DNA of 64,000 bases from JACTOJ01 sp032335695 (GCF_032335695.1 NZ_JACTOJ010000002.1:186001-250000); one strand, 5' to 3'; shown: positions 37,112 through 46,916, counted from the stretch's first letter. Translations and numbers: made by a program. The notes: generated by a model not told the origin, from the letters alone.

Positions 37112-39739
37112 CTACGCCATTATTTTTTCTTTTTTTTCTTCGTATTTAATCCTTGATTTTACTATGTTCAAAAGAGGTTCATATTCCTCCAAAAATACTA
37201 TGACTATATCTTTGGGATTAGCATTATCTATGGCTTTAGTAAATGCCTCTTCTTCTTTTAATTCTATCTCTACACGCTCTCTGCTAATTTTTTTAGTATC
37301 AAGAATGGAGTCTTCAAGTATTTTAGCTACTTCTCCTGACCTTCTGCCCCTTCTGTCTTTATCCTCTTTTATATATATATAATCAAAACCTTCTGCACAA
37401 ATTTCTCCTACCCTATTTATATCCTCATCTTTTCTATCTCCAGGAACTCCTATTACTCCGATCACCTTGTTTTCCTTCATAGATTTTAACGCTTGCACTA
37501 CAGATTTATATCCTTCTATATTATGCCCATAATCAAGTATTACTTTTATTCCTCCTACATTAAACATATTAAATCTTGCGGGATTCAAGCTTTCATCGCA
37601 CCTAAAGGTTTTTAAGCCTTTAGCTATTATATTATAATCTATTCCTATTCCAATTAGTCCTGCTATAGAAGCTAAACAATTTTCTATATTAAATCTAAGC
37701 TTTCCATCATAGGCTATTGGTATATCATTTACATTAATAATATTAATTTGCTTATGAGCTACAGAGGCATATATTATTTCATTGCATAAATATACTCCTA
37801 TACCTCCATCACGTATAGCTTTTTTCATAATTTCATTTTCTTTATTCATGGAAAAGACAACTAAATTACTTTTTATTCTATCAATTAATGTTACAGAAAC
37901 AGTATCATCTCCATTTATCACCGCATATCCTTCTTCTTTTACCGCCTCAACAACTAATGATTTTACACTAGCTAAATCCTTAAGATTTTTTATTCCATCT
38001 AACCCTATATGATCGCCAGTAATATTAGTTATTATTCCAACATCCGCCAAATCGTAGGCTAAGCCTCTCCTTATAATCCCTCCACGTGCACATTCAAGCA
38101 CTGCAGCATCTATATTTCTGTTTATAAGAATTCTTTTTGCACTATCAAAGCCTGTGGTATCTCCCTTTTCCACGCACTCATTATTAATATAAATTCCACC
38201 AGTTACCGTCATTCCTACATGATATCCAGCCAGAGACATGGTATGGGCGATCAGTCTTGTAGTCGTAGTCTTGCCATTGGTGCCTGTAACAGAAATGATA
38301 GGTATATTCCCATTAGTATATTTAAACATCATATTTACTATAGCTTCAGATACATTCCTAGGCTTTCCTTGAGAAGGATAATGATGCATACGTATTCCTG
38401 GAGAAGCATTTATCTCCAGCACCACCCCTTGCTCTAAAAGTGATTTCTTTATATCTTTGCAGCATAAATCTATGCCGCAGATGTTTAATCCTACAGCTTC
38501 TGCAGCTCTCACGCATAATTCTTTGTTTTCATCGCTTATAATATCTGTACAGTCAATAGCTATTCCGCCTGTAGAAATATTAGCATTACCCCTCAAATAT
38601 ATCTTTGTTCCTTTTTCTAATACCGAATGCAATTTATATCCACATGCTGCTATATGAGCTATAACTTCTTCATCTATCTTTATTCTGGTAAGAGGTTTTT
38701 CATGATCGCATCCTCTTCTAGGATCATGATTTAAGTTATCAATTAATCCTTTAATAGTGTTTAAACCATCTCCAACCACAAAAGGAGGAATTCTAAGTGC
38801 AGCAGCTTCCACTTTTCCATCCACTACGCACACCCTATAATCATTTCCATATATATGATTTTCCAATATTATATCTTTATACTCACTTTTAAGCTTATTA
38901 TAAGCTTTAAGCAATTCCTCTTCCTTGAGTATGTTTGTAATGACACCTTTCCCATGATTACCAAACTGCGGTTTCAAAACCAAAGGATACCCTAAAGTTC
39001 TGCTATAATCTAAAAGTTCCATTTCATCATTTATTTTAAATCCCGAAGATACAGGAATTCCATTCATTCTTAAAATCTCTTTACTGGCCATCTTATCACA
39101 GGAAATATCCACAGCTACGGTGCCAGTATTCTCACATATAGTAGATTCTATAATCTTTCCGTACTTACCTAGCCCCAGCTGGACCAAACCTGTTTCTCCT
39201 AGCTTCATAACAGGAATTCCCCGCTTTTTAGCTTCATTGCATATAGCTTCTGTACTAGTTCCCATATTTTCATCTATCATACAGCGCTTTATGTTTTTTA
39301 TTCTGTCATCAAAATTAATTAATTTATCATTCTTACCTATGAGCTTATTTACTATATCCATGGCTAGGTAAAAACATTTTAAAGCAGTTTCTCTATACCT
39401 GTATTCAAATATTATATAATACTTAGGTCCTTGTATTTCTCTTGCCTTTCCATAGCTCACATCTATACCTGCTATATTCTGAAGAGCTATGGTAATGTGC
39501 TCACATATATGAGCCAAATACGTACTTTCCATAAGCCTCTTTATAAATCCGGAATCTTCATCTATTCCGCATCTATGAGTTGAAAGTTCTGGAATCATTC
39601 TTATTAAGCATCTATTGAATTCATCTATATCCTTACTTGGAGTTTCTTCATATCCTTCTAAATCTACATCAGCTCTTATGCATTTCCTGTGTGAATAAAT
39701 ATTTCTTCCTTCAAAAATTCGTATATTTTCAAGCCTCAT
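37112..39739 (-). CDS. cphA: Cyanophycin synthetase
   Basis: CphA polymerises Asp and Arg (non-ribosomally) into cyanophycin, a nitrogen store. The 875-aa length is standard. After the N-terminal domain comes an ATP-grasp domain (about 205-465; KPQFGNHGKGV, LEINASPGIRMHHYP) and a Mur-ligase-like C-terminal domain (P-loop VTGTNGKTTTTR at about 484-495). The ATG at 39739 gives the family start MRLENIRIFEGRN; a GTG ten codons earlier, 3 bp after the cphB stop, is an alternative. Cyanophycin has been linked to spore assembly in C. perfringens, as far as I recall, which suits this sporulation-rich region. Confidence 0.94.
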   Translation of the reverse strand: MRLENIRIFEGRNIYSHRKCIRADVDLEGYEETPSKDIDEFNRCLIRMIPELSTHRCGIDEDSGFIKRLMESTYLAHICEHITIALQNIAGIDVSYGKAREIQGPKYYIIFEYRYRETALKCFYLAMDIVNKLIGKNDKLINFDDRIKNIKRCMIDENMGTSTEAICNEAKKRGIPVMKLGETGLVQLGLGKYGKIIESTICENTGTVAVDISCDKMASKEILRMNGIPVSSGFKINDEMELLDYSRTLGYPLVLKPQFGNHGKGVITNILKEEELLKAYNKLKSEYKDIILENHIYGNDYRVCVVDGKVEAAALRIPPFVVGDGLNTIKGLIDNLNHDPRRGCDHEKPLTRIKIDEEVIAHIAACGYKLHSVLEKGTKIYLRGNANISTGGIAIDCTDIISDENKELCVRAAEAVGLNICGIDLCCKDIKKSLLEQGVVLEINASPGIRMHHYPSQGKPRNVSEAIVNMMFKYTNGNIPIISVTGTNGKTTTTRLIAHTMSLAGYHVGMTVTGGIYINNECVEKGDTTGFDSAKRILINRNIDAAVLECARGGIIRRGLAYDLADVGIITNITGDHIGLDGIKNLKDLASVKSLVVEAVKEEGYAVINGDDTVSVTLIDRIKSNLVVFSMNKENEIMKKAIRDGGIGVYLCNEIIYASVAHKQINIINVNDIPIAYDGKLRFNIENCLASIAGLIGIGIDYNIIAKGLKTFRCDESLNPARFNMFNVGGIKVILDYGHNIEGYKSVVQALKSMKENKVIGVIGVPGDRKDEDINRVGEICAEGFDYIYIKEDKDRRGRRSGEVAKILEDSILDTKKISRERVEIELKEEEAFTKAIDNANPKDIVIVFLEEYEPLLNIVKSRIKYEEKKEKIMA

Positions 39740-39772
39740 CTCAGCTTTTTCATCCTTTCTTATATCCACCTA

Positions 39773-40570
39773 TTAATAAGGTATTCTGTTTTTCAAATCA
39801 AAAGTGTTACCAGCTTTTAATACATGTAATTTTATATTGAATATAGATAATATTTCATTAGGATATTGCTCCGAAACATTACTTTTTGATATGGTGCTTC
39901 CATCTATAATATACACAGCTCCAGAACCTATAACCTGAAACTCGCCGCTTCTATTTACTACTATGGCAGTATCTTCATCTATACCTATTCCTAAGCTTTG
40001 AGGATTTTCGGCCACTCCTACCATAAGTCTTCCGAGTCTTCCCCTCTGAGCAAAGTGCTGATCAATAAGCACCCCATTTATAACTCCTAACCCAGGAGCC
40101 ATTTTAAGAGTACACTTTTTAGGAGAATCATCATCAGGTCCCTGTATAATCATAGTATCGCTCATTACAGAAGCACCTGCCGAAGTACCTACAATGATTC
40201 CCCCGTTAGCATGATTTTCTAATAACTTTTGATATAGAGGAGTACCGCCTAGCATGCTAGTTATTCTTAATTGATCTCCTCCTGTGAAAAATATTAAAGA
40301 TGCATGTTCTATCATATTTACATTATCAATGGAATATCCATCTTGACGATTTTCAATATTTAAAATGCTTATATTCACCAATCCTAAATTCTGAAATAAA
40401 TTTTTATAAATCTCTCCAACTTCTTTAGGCGATTCAGTTGCTACTGTAGCTATTACAAGTTTTCCTTTGCTTTCTACATTTTCAGCCACCTTCTTGAGTA
40501 TTTCTTTATGACCATTTTTATCCTCTGCTCCCCCTATTATTATTAATGAGATATTATCGCTATCCTTCAA
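39773..40570 (-). CDS. cphB: Cyanophycinase
   Basis: CphB is a serine exopeptidase of the S51 type that releases beta-Asp-Arg dipeptides from cyanophycin. The 265-aa protein has the nucleophile elbow VGTSAGASVMSD, an IIIGGAEDKNG N-terminus and GIDEDTAIVV near the C-terminus. It immediately precedes cphA, so synthesis and breakdown enzymes are co-transcribed. Confidence 0.94.
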   Translation of the reverse strand: MKDSDNISLIIIGGAEDKNGHKEILKKVAENVESKGKLVIATVATESPKEVGEIYKNLFQNLGLVNISILNIENRQDGYSIDNVNMIEHASLIFFTGGDQLRITSMLGGTPLYQKLLENHANGGIIVGTSAGASVMSDTMIIQGPDDDSPKKCTLKMAPGLGVINGVLIDQHFAQRGRLGRLMVGVAENPQSLGIGIDEDTAIVVNRSGEFQVIGSGAVYIIDGSTISKSNVSEQYPNEILSIFNIKLHVLKAGNTFDLKNRIPY

Positions 40571-40630
40571 ATAATCACCACCTCACAATATATGTTTTTT
40601 ATTTTTTCCAAATGATTTAATTAATATACA

Positions 40631-40656
40631 AAAAAACCCTCAAAATAATTTCGAGG
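40631..40656 (-). terminator. Terminator of sipL
   Basis: On the minus strand CCTCGAAAT pairs with ATTTTGAGG (40656-40638), followed by GTTTTTTT. Confidence 0.8.
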
Positions 40657-40724
40657 ATTTTTCTGTAACTTACTTTCTAAAAATATATTTTTTACAATTA
40701 TCTGCACTATCCTAAAACTTAATA

Positions 40725-42287
40725 TTACACAACTGCTCTTCCTGGAATTAATAACTTTTCTCCTGGATATACCTTATCCGGATTTTCTACACCATTCATT
40801 CTCACTATTTCATCTATTGTTGTACAATATTTTTTAGCTATTTTCCACAGAGAATCTCCAGGCTGAACTATATATATTGTAATACTTGCCTTCTTAGCAG
40901 GAATTTCATCTTCTGACTCTACTATATCTACCAAGAAATCCTTATTTTCAATGTAGTGAGCTTTAGCATCTACGGTTACCAACGCCTTAACAGCTATGGT
41001 ACCAGCCTCAATAGAAGCTTCTATGCTTTCCAAGTTTGCTTTAGCAAAGCTCTCCATATCAATTTTAACTCCTTCTATATCTGCGCTGCAGTTAAAAGGC
41101 AGTTCTTCAGTAACCTGCGCTACAGTTTTGTCTGACGCATTAGTTTTATACAGTACATTAACATTAACTATTCCATCAATAACAATTTTATTTTCCACCA
41201 ATTTTTTATCTGTAATCACCACATCTCCATCGGTCATTATTACTTCTAAAGCTGGAGAATTTCTTGACGCATCAATATTATCTTTAACTATAACCTCTAC
41301 CTTTGCTGCCCCTTTCATAACGTTAAGGTTATAGTTTTGTCTTACCATATTCATCATAATCCTAGGTGAATATGCATCCTCTATCATATCCACGCTTTCT
41401 TTGTACAAAACTTTTAGATTTGTATTAACAATAGATTCTATATCTACTATTTTATTTTCTCCAAAATCATCTTGCTTAATGCTGTATTCGCTCTTATCAA
41501 CCTGAAAATCATATGATGCATACATAGAACTATCTATACCATAAATCTCCACCTCTTTGCTTATGAATACATCATCTGAAAGCAGCACCAATTCCTGACT
41601 TTCCTCTGCTCTATAAAGAACATTTACGAAAGCAAAAGCTGAAAGCTGTGCCCTACTCTCCATAATTCTCACATCTTTTTTGTGAAGCCTTATATCGCAC
41701 TTAATTACATTTCCTATTTTAGGTTTGCTTTCTGGAACCAGAAGCTGGGTTTTCATTATAATCTCGTCAGTTGAGGATCCAAGAAGCTTATCTACTAATG
41801 CTTCATGCTTAAGAAGCTGTATTTCATCATCCCTGCCAATACCCTTTACAATTTCAAATTCATAATTTTTATATACCGCTGATTTAAGCTTTATTATTCC
41901 GCTTATTCCAACTTTTCTTTCATTTATTATGTTAGAGTCCATATGCTCTATATAACATTCGCTTTCACATAACATTTTATGCTCCGCACCTTTTATGTCC
42001 ACATAATTTGAAAACTTATCCGTATAGGTAACATTATATACTCCCATTGTTTCTTCTTCTTTTGCAAGATAGATTACATTATAGAAAATTTGTCCTTCTA
42101 CATATACCTTGTCCTGCATAGTTTCTCTTGTAACTATGTAGGGTTTAACCTCTACCATAAGTATTTCTGCCACATCTGGATGAGTATCAGGTATGAGATA
42201 TTCCCCTTTTACCATGGTATCAGTAAAATTTTCTTCAAGCAATTGTTCATATTCTATACTTTCTTTTATTAAATCAAAAGCAGCCAT
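40725..42287 (-). CDS. sipL: SipL-like spore coat morphogenesis protein
   Basis: The 520-aa protein has repeated SPOCS/DUF3794 domains (three repeats, each with the L/I-VNVNVLYK-type strand pattern) and a C-terminal LysM (about 470-516, YIVQPGDSLWKIAKKY and YPGEKLLIPG). In C. difficile, SipL binds SpoIVA through LysM to build the basal coat layer. GGGAGGT precedes the ATG at 42287; the longer reading of 15 extra residues has no SD. Confidence 0.92.
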   Translation of the reverse strand: MAAFDLIKESIEYEQLLEENFTDTMVKGEYLIPDTHPDVAEILMVEVKPYIVTRETMQDKVYVEGQIFYNVIYLAKEEETMGVYNVTYTDKFSNYVDIKGAEHKMLCESECYIEHMDSNIINERKVGISGIIKLKSAVYKNYEFEIVKGIGRDDEIQLLKHEALVDKLLGSSTDEIIMKTQLLVPESKPKIGNVIKCDIRLHKKDVRIMESRAQLSAFAFVNVLYRAEESQELVLLSDDVFISKEVEIYGIDSSMYASYDFQVDKSEYSIKQDDFGENKIVDIESIVNTNLKVLYKESVDMIEDAYSPRIMMNMVRQNYNLNVMKGAAKVEVIVKDNIDASRNSPALEVIMTDGDVVITDKKLVENKIVIDGIVNVNVLYKTNASDKTVAQVTEELPFNCSADIEGVKIDMESFAKANLESIEASIEAGTIAVKALVTVDAKAHYIENKDFLVDIVESEDEIPAKKASITIYIVQPGDSLWKIAKKYCTTIDEIVRMNGVENPDKVYPGEKLLIPGRAVV

Positions 42288-42372
42288 ACTATTATACCTC
42301 CCTATAATATCTACTGATAATATATATTCCATTTACTGAAAATATTACTTATTTTTTTATTTTTAGAATCTA

Positions 42373-42409
42373 TTTTAAATTAATGTTGATTTTTATACTG
42401 ATTTAAAGC
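42373..42409. repeat. Dispersed palindrome, copy 2
   Basis: ttttaaattaatgttgattt begins this diverged copy and atactgatttaaagc ends it. The core tgttgattttt is unchanged. It lies in the 560-bp gap upstream of sipL. Confidence 0.75.
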
Positions 42410-42465
42410 TTCGATTTGTGATTTACAAATTATAAGTAATAAATTAAGAGTTAAGAGCTTATGTA

Positions 42466-42493
42466 GAAATCGCCTCTTAAAAGAGGCGATTTC
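42466..42493. repeat. Perfect 13-bp hairpin upstream of sipL
   Basis: gaaatcgcctctt (42466-42478) and its exact complement (42481-42493) with a 2-nt loop. No T-tract follows on either strand. Role unknown. Confidence 0.7.
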
Positions 42494-42549
42494 AATCGTA
42501 TAATCCTGCAATATTCATGCATAATATTGCTATAATTTTTAATTTTATA

Positions 42550-42578
42550 TTGACAGACGACAAAGTTTGACGTATCAT
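42550..42578 (+). promoter_or_regulatory. Plus-strand promoter without a downstream ORF
   Basis: TTGACA (42550-42555), a 17-bp spacer and TATCAT (42573-42578) face right into sequence with no ORF but a terminator 63 bp further on. Confidence 0.65.
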
Positions 42579-42584
42579 AGTATA

Positions 42585-42672
42585 TGGTTATTGACCATAT
42601 AACCTCTCATAAATTCTCAATACCCTTTTATACCATAGTTGAAAGATGGATACCCACCATCTTTCTTTTTTT
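42585..42672 (+). ncRNA. Candidate small RNA between sipL and veg
   Basis: A near-consensus promoter ends at 42578. The predicted transcript of about 88 nt begins in the hairpin TATATGGT/ACCATATA (42581-42601), continues through an unpaired CU-rich stretch and ends with GAAAGATGG/CCATCTTTC (42641-42665) plus TTTTTTTA. No start codon with a ribosome binding site lies within it. The flanking genes are on the other strand, so the unit is not part of them. The 5' hairpin may instead be an operator on the start site. Confidence 0.55.
42641..42672 (+). terminator. Plus-strand intrinsic terminator
   Basis: GAAAGATGG (42641-42649) pairs with CCATCTTTC (42657-42665) and TTTTTTTA follows. It has no protein gene upstream on this strand. 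Confidence 0.85.
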
Positions 42673-42800
42673 ATGTAATAATTTAAATTTACTATTAATG
42701 TTATGATTATATTATATATATCATTAAACTTCCTATATTACAAAATTCCTGGTATAAAAAATAATTATTTCAAAATATTGTATACTACAGGTAAAAAAAT

Positions 42801-42834
42801 AAAGATCACCTTGTTATATATCAAGATGATCTTT
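42801..42834 (-). terminator. Terminator of veg
   Basis: aaagatcaccttg (42801-42813) pairs with caagatgatcttt (42822-42834). On the minus strand a TTTATTTTTTTA tail follows. Confidence 0.85.
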
Positions 42835-42850
42835 TGGATATTTATGTACG

Positions 42851-43084
42851 TTATACATAAACTAATTGAACTGTCTTAGTAAGTACATCACTATAACTGT
42901 AAGTCACTGTCCTGTGGGTGTCATTATCCAATCTGATAACAAATATGCTAGGGTACGTTTTTTCAATAAAGCCCTTATTAATAAGAACTTTTCTTCTGCC
43001 ACCATTTGCCTTCAATGTAACTGCTTCCCCAACATGATCTTCTATGTCCTTTTTTATGGAAGCAAGTTTATTTAATTTTTCCAT
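42851..43084 (-). CDS. veg: Veg family protein
   Basis: The 77-aa protein has the Veg/DUF1021 pattern: helical start (LNKLASIKKDIEDHVGE), then VTLKANGGRRKV and a C-terminal SYSDVLTKTVQL. In Bacillus, Veg stimulates biofilm gene expression and is transcribed from one of the strongest known promoters. The ATG at 43084 follows AGAGGGTG. Upstream lies a perfect consensus promoter, as in Bacillus. Confidence 0.92.
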   Translation of the reverse strand: MEKLNKLASIKKDIEDHVGEAVTLKANGGRRKVLINKGFIEKTYPSIFVIRLDNDTHRTVTYSYSDVLTKTVQLVYV

Positions 43085-43109
43085 AGAAACACCCTCTTTC
43101 CACAATTAT

Positions 43110-43138
43110 ATTATAGCTAACAACTTATAATTTGTCAA
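43110..43138 (-). promoter_or_regulatory. Perfect-consensus promoter of veg
   Basis: On the minus strand TTGACA (43138-43133), a 17-bp spacer and TATAAT (43115-43110) match the sigma-A consensus at every position, 26 bp before the veg start. Confidence 0.95.
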
Positions 43139-43564
43139 ATAAATATACTATTTTATCACTTAACAAACATATTTGTCAATGTTAACTTTATGTAAACATT
43201 CTGTGTTTACTCTGTAAACAAGTATATTATTGCACGATTTTAAATAATTATTCGTTATTACGATTTTTTTGTTAATAATTTAGCATTTATATTTTTTTAT
43301 ATAATTCCATACATTTCATTATAATAAAAAATTTACATTAATTATTGGTAAATTTACTATATATGCAGTTTAAATTTGTAAAAAATACAATTTTTAATAC
43401 AATTACTTTTAAAACGTACTCTTAATTAAAATTATATATATAATTATCAAGGCTATAAATGTATTAAGATATTTTAACAATTATTAATTTAATTGATGTT
43501 TTTTTTAATATTTTACTGCATTAGAATTTATTATTGAGCTTTATTTTTAGGAGGATGATGTTTT
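43139..43564. other. AT-rich divergent intergenic region
   Basis: About 425 bp of very AT-rich DNA lie between the veg promoter and the surface-protein gene. The half-sites GTAAAC (43192), GTTTAC (43205) and GTAAAC (43214) form two overlapping inverted repeats. AGGAGG lies 10 nt before the ATG at 43565. No ORF or clear promoter for the surface protein is evident. Confidence 0.4.
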
Positions 43565-46500
43565 ATGTCTATTAAAAAACACGGGATTGGTAAGATAGCT
43601 TTTAGCTTTTTAGTTATTTTATCTATCGAATTTTCTGGCTTTAGCTTACCCAAAATAGGAAAAACTGTAATTAGTACTAAAGCTGCAGCCAAAGCTTATA
43701 CTTGGAACAACACTATTCCAGTAAAATCACCAAAGGCAGGTGCAAAAAATAATCACAAATTAGTTCTATTTGATAACACTCATGACAACACTGCGGGGCA
43801 AGCTGATTGGGTTATTGACGGAGGTTTCTCTGACTTCGCTGACGCCTTAGTAAATGAAGGCTATACCGTGGAAGAATATAGAGGTGTAGATAAAAATGGC
43901 GATGGCGCTATAAGATTTTATGATGATAGAAATTTACCTGCAGATGAAGAAGGTACTGCTGAAGATAAGAACGAAGCAATAATTACATATGATGCTATAA
44001 AGGATGCTGACGTATTTATAACTGCAGAATCAAACAGACCTATGAGAAAATCTGAATATGCCGCATTAAAAAAATTTGTTGATGCTGGAAAAGGAGTTTA
44101 CTTCATAGGAGATCACTATAACGGTGATAGAGATTTAAACACTTGGGACTCCACAGAAGTATATGATGGATACAATAGATGTACCAATGGCAGCTACAAT
44201 ATGGGTGGCGTGTATGGTGACTTAAGAAACCCTGATGATGCATCTAAAGGATGGCTATCTGAGAACTTTGGAGTTCGTTTCAGATTTAACGCTGGCGATT
44301 CAAACCCACAAAATGGACAATCAGGTCCTACTGATATAAGACCTGCTAACGAAACTGAAGGCTTGACTGATGGCGTTGTTGGACAAAAAATACTAATGGC
44401 CGCTGGGTCAACTATTTCAATTACAGATTCCAGCAAAGCTAAAGGAATAGTATATTTCCATGACAGCGACAGCCTGGTGCCTTGGAGTTCCGGAGTAGAA
44501 AACTCTCATGGAGGAAAAAGCATATATTTCGGAGGGGAAAAAGAAGGAGCTTTTGTTGCTATATCCAAGCCAAGTAATGGCAGAGCTGCATTTTTAGGTG
44601 ATTCTTCTCCCGTTGAAGATTCCACTTCTAAATATTTAAACGCAACTAACGGAAAATCTAAAACTGGCTATAATGGATGGACAGACCTTGGTAATGCTGC
44701 TAAACTTTCAATTAACATAGTTAATTGGCTTGCGGATTCTTCTCAAAGCTATGTTGGCTTCGGAAGCACTGGTCACCCTAAAGATATATACGGAAATACT
44801 CCCGTACCTATGGCAGATGTAGAAAAATCTGACCCTGACAATGGTAATCCTTGGTCTCAGCCTTCTGGCGGATATGATCCATGGAATACAGATACCTGGG
44901 CTGCTGGATCTTATGGAGCGCCATATGCAGCTACACAAAATACTGCTTACAAATTATCCATATATCCTAAATATGTGTATTTAAATGAACCTTTTGCTAT
45001 AAATATCACTGGTACTGGCTCTAGTTTAAAATTAGGTGCCTATATCAATTCAGGTGCTCAAAATGGTACTCAAGTAGCTCAAATATATGATAAGACAAAT
45101 GATACTTGGTCTCAAAAAGGATACACTGGAATTACGGGTTCTACTCCAACAACTGTGACAGCCAAGATTGCCCAGCTTCCTACTGATGCAACAGGTCAAA
45201 ATATAAGCATAAGAATAAAGGACGGCTCCACAAACGGTGATACTCAAAAGGTAACTGGAATTTCCAGCGGATATGGATATATCTCAGGTTCTGTTGATGC
45301 AAATTCAGGTGACATTGCTGTAGCAACTCAGGGAAGCGATATAATAGGAACAGCTCAAGTTGATGATAGCAAAAATGTAAAAATAGCCTGCATAACAGGT
45401 TCCAATATAAATTTGAGTTTGTATAATTCTCAAGGCATAAAACAGTCAGATTTATCTGGTACATATTCAGTTTCAGATGGCCAAACTACAGCTATTTCAG
45501 TTCCTAAATCAAGCAATGCTAATTTAAAATCACTCTCTCTAGCATCTGGAGAAAATAATATTACTTTATCTCCTGCATTTAGCTCTGCAGTTACTGAATA
45601 TACTGCTGAAATAGATAACAGCATAAACACTGCAAATATATCTATAGCTGCTGAAGATTCAAAAGCTACTGCAACTATAAATGGCAAAGCCGTAGTAGAC
45701 GGAAAAGCATCGGTAGATAACATTGCTGTAGGCAATAATACTATTTCGATAGTAGTTACTGCTGAAGATGGCTCAACAAAAAATTATACAATCACTTTGA
45801 CAAGAGATATTCTTCACGTATCCTCAGTTAAATTAGACGAAAATAGTATAGAAATGCTTTCAGGAGATTCTCATAAGCTTTCCTACAACATTTTTCCAGC
45901 TAATGCTGATAATAAGGATGTAAAATGGACATCTAGCAATACAGATGTGGCAACCGTAGATGCTGAAGGAAACGTAAAGGCTGTAGGCCTTGGTAATGCG
46001 GCAATAACTATTGAAACTCTAGATGGTGCTTTTAAAGATACTTGTACAGTAAAAGTTACTTACAATTCAGCTGTTGAGATAACTAATTCTCCTGGTGATA
46101 TTCAAAGCGCCATAGCTAATTCAAATAGCGGTACAACTATAAATGTAAATTCTGAAAGTAATCCTATAGTAGATTCTTCAATATTTTCAGCAATAAGCGG
46201 TGAAGACAAAACCATAGTGTTTAAACAAAATAATGCTGAATGGTCCTTTAGTGGAAAAGATATTAGCGAAACCGCAAAAAATATTGATTTAACAACTTCT
46301 ATAAGTAAAATTGATTCTTCTACATCTGAAGATGCCAAGGATATTTTAAATAAATTAGAAGATGATAATTCAATACTTATTAAATTTGCTGATAATGGAG
46401 TTCTTCCAGGAAAAGCTACAGTTAAATTACTTTTAGGAAGCGATTATGCTAACAAAAAAGGATTATACTTGTTCTATTACAATCCTTCAACAAAATCTTT

Positions 46501-46807
46501 AGAAAAGCTTAGCAATGCTATCAATGTTGACAGTGATGGATGGGCAGTAATTCAAATAGTACATTGCTCAGAATATGTATTATCAACCAATGATGTTAAA
46601 GCATCAACTTCAACAGATACTACAACAAATACCGGAAATAACAATAACACTCAAAATATAAGTGCACAAGCCTCAGCTTCAGGCAGCTCTTCACTACCTA
46701 AAACAGGAGCTATCATTGATGATAAAGTTTTAGGAGCTGCAGGAGTAATATTGATTATACTGGGCGGAATACTAATTTTTAGAAAGAAAAAAGGAAACTT
46801 AGAATAA
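43565..46807 (+). CDS. Large LPXTG-anchored surface protein
   Basis: The 1080-aa protein has an N-terminal secretion signal (hydrophobic stretch about 10-28, probable cleavage near KAAAKA at about 40) and a class-I GATase-like domain (about 60-400; KLVLFDNTHDNTAG, YFIGDHYNGDRD). A linker region (about 400-640) follows, then a cadherin-like beta-sandwich (about 650-745), a Big_2 Ig-like domain (about 750-830) and a Ser/Thr/Asn-rich spacer. It ends with LPKTG at 1044-1048, a membrane helix and RKKKG. Sortase anchoring to peptidoglycan is inferred. The enzymatic role of the GATase-like part is unknown. It stands alone with a strong terminator. Confidence 0.85.
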   Translation: MSIKKHGIGKIAFSFLVILSIEFSGFSLPKIGKTVISTKAAAKAYTWNNTIPVKSPKAGAKNNHKLVLFDNTHDNTAGQADWVIDGGFSDFADALVNEGYTVEEYRGVDKNGDGAIRFYDDRNLPADEEGTAEDKNEAIITYDAIKDADVFITAESNRPMRKSEYAALKKFVDAGKGVYFIGDHYNGDRDLNTWDSTEVYDGYNRCTNGSYNMGGVYGDLRNPDDASKGWLSENFGVRFRFNAGDSNPQNGQSGPTDIRPANETEGLTDGVVGQKILMAAGSTISITDSSKAKGIVYFHDSDSLVPWSSGVENSHGGKSIYFGGEKEGAFVAISKPSNGRAAFLGDSSPVEDSTSKYLNATNGKSKTGYNGWTDLGNAAKLSINIVNWLADSSQSYVGFGSTGHPKDIYGNTPVPMADVEKSDPDNGNPWSQPSGGYDPWNTDTWAAGSYGAPYAATQNTAYKLSIYPKYVYLNEPFAINITGTGSSLKLGAYINSGAQNGTQVAQIYDKTNDTWSQKGYTGITGSTPTTVTAKIAQLPTDATGQNISIRIKDGSTNGDTQKVTGISSGYGYISGSVDANSGDIAVATQGSDIIGTAQVDDSKNVKIACITGSNINLSLYNSQGIKQSDLSGTYSVSDGQTTAISVPKSSNANLKSLSLASGENNITLSPAFSSAVTEYTAEIDNSINTANISIAAEDSKATATINGKAVVDGKASVDNIAVGNNTISIVVTAEDGSTKNYTITLTRDILHVSSVKLDENSIEMLSGDSHKLSYNIFPANADNKDVKWTSSNTDVATVDAEGNVKAVGLGNAAITIETLDGAFKDTCTVKVTYNSAVEITNSPGDIQSAIANSNSGTTINVNSESNPIVDSSIFSAISGEDKTIVFKQNNAEWSFSGKDISETAKNIDLTTSISKIDSSTSEDAKDILNKLEDDNSILIKFADNGVLPGKATVKLLLGSDYANKKGLYLFYYNPSTKSLEKLSNAINVDSDGWAVIQIVHCSEYVLSTNDVKASTSTDTTTNTGNNNNTQNISAQASASGSSSLPKTGAIIDDKVLGAAGVILIILGGILIFRKKKGNLE

Positions 46808-46820
46808 TTTAAAATAGTTT

Positions 46821-46866
46821 AAATGCCGAAGTTTAATTATATAATCAAACTTCGGCATTTTTTCAT
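46821..46866 (+). terminator. Terminator of the LPXTG protein gene
   Basis: aaatgccgaagttt (46821-46834) pairs perfectly with 46847-46860 and TTTTTT follows. Confidence 0.95.
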
Positions 46867-46916
46867 AGAATGTAATGTATAAATAACCTTATGATATAGA
46901 AAAGCGGTGAGGGTTA

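Noticed and set aside
42466..42493. Perfect 13-bp hairpin considered as a terminator
   Set aside because: No T-tract on either strand, so it is listed only as a repeat.
43192..43219. GTAAAC/GTTTAC half-site cluster as a defined operator
   Set aside because: Short, AT-rich half-sites without a known cognate regulator; mentioned only as part of the intergenic description.
45430..45735. Antisense ORFs across the LPXTG protein
   Set aside because: These are shadows of a long gene with repetitive composition; no start signals.
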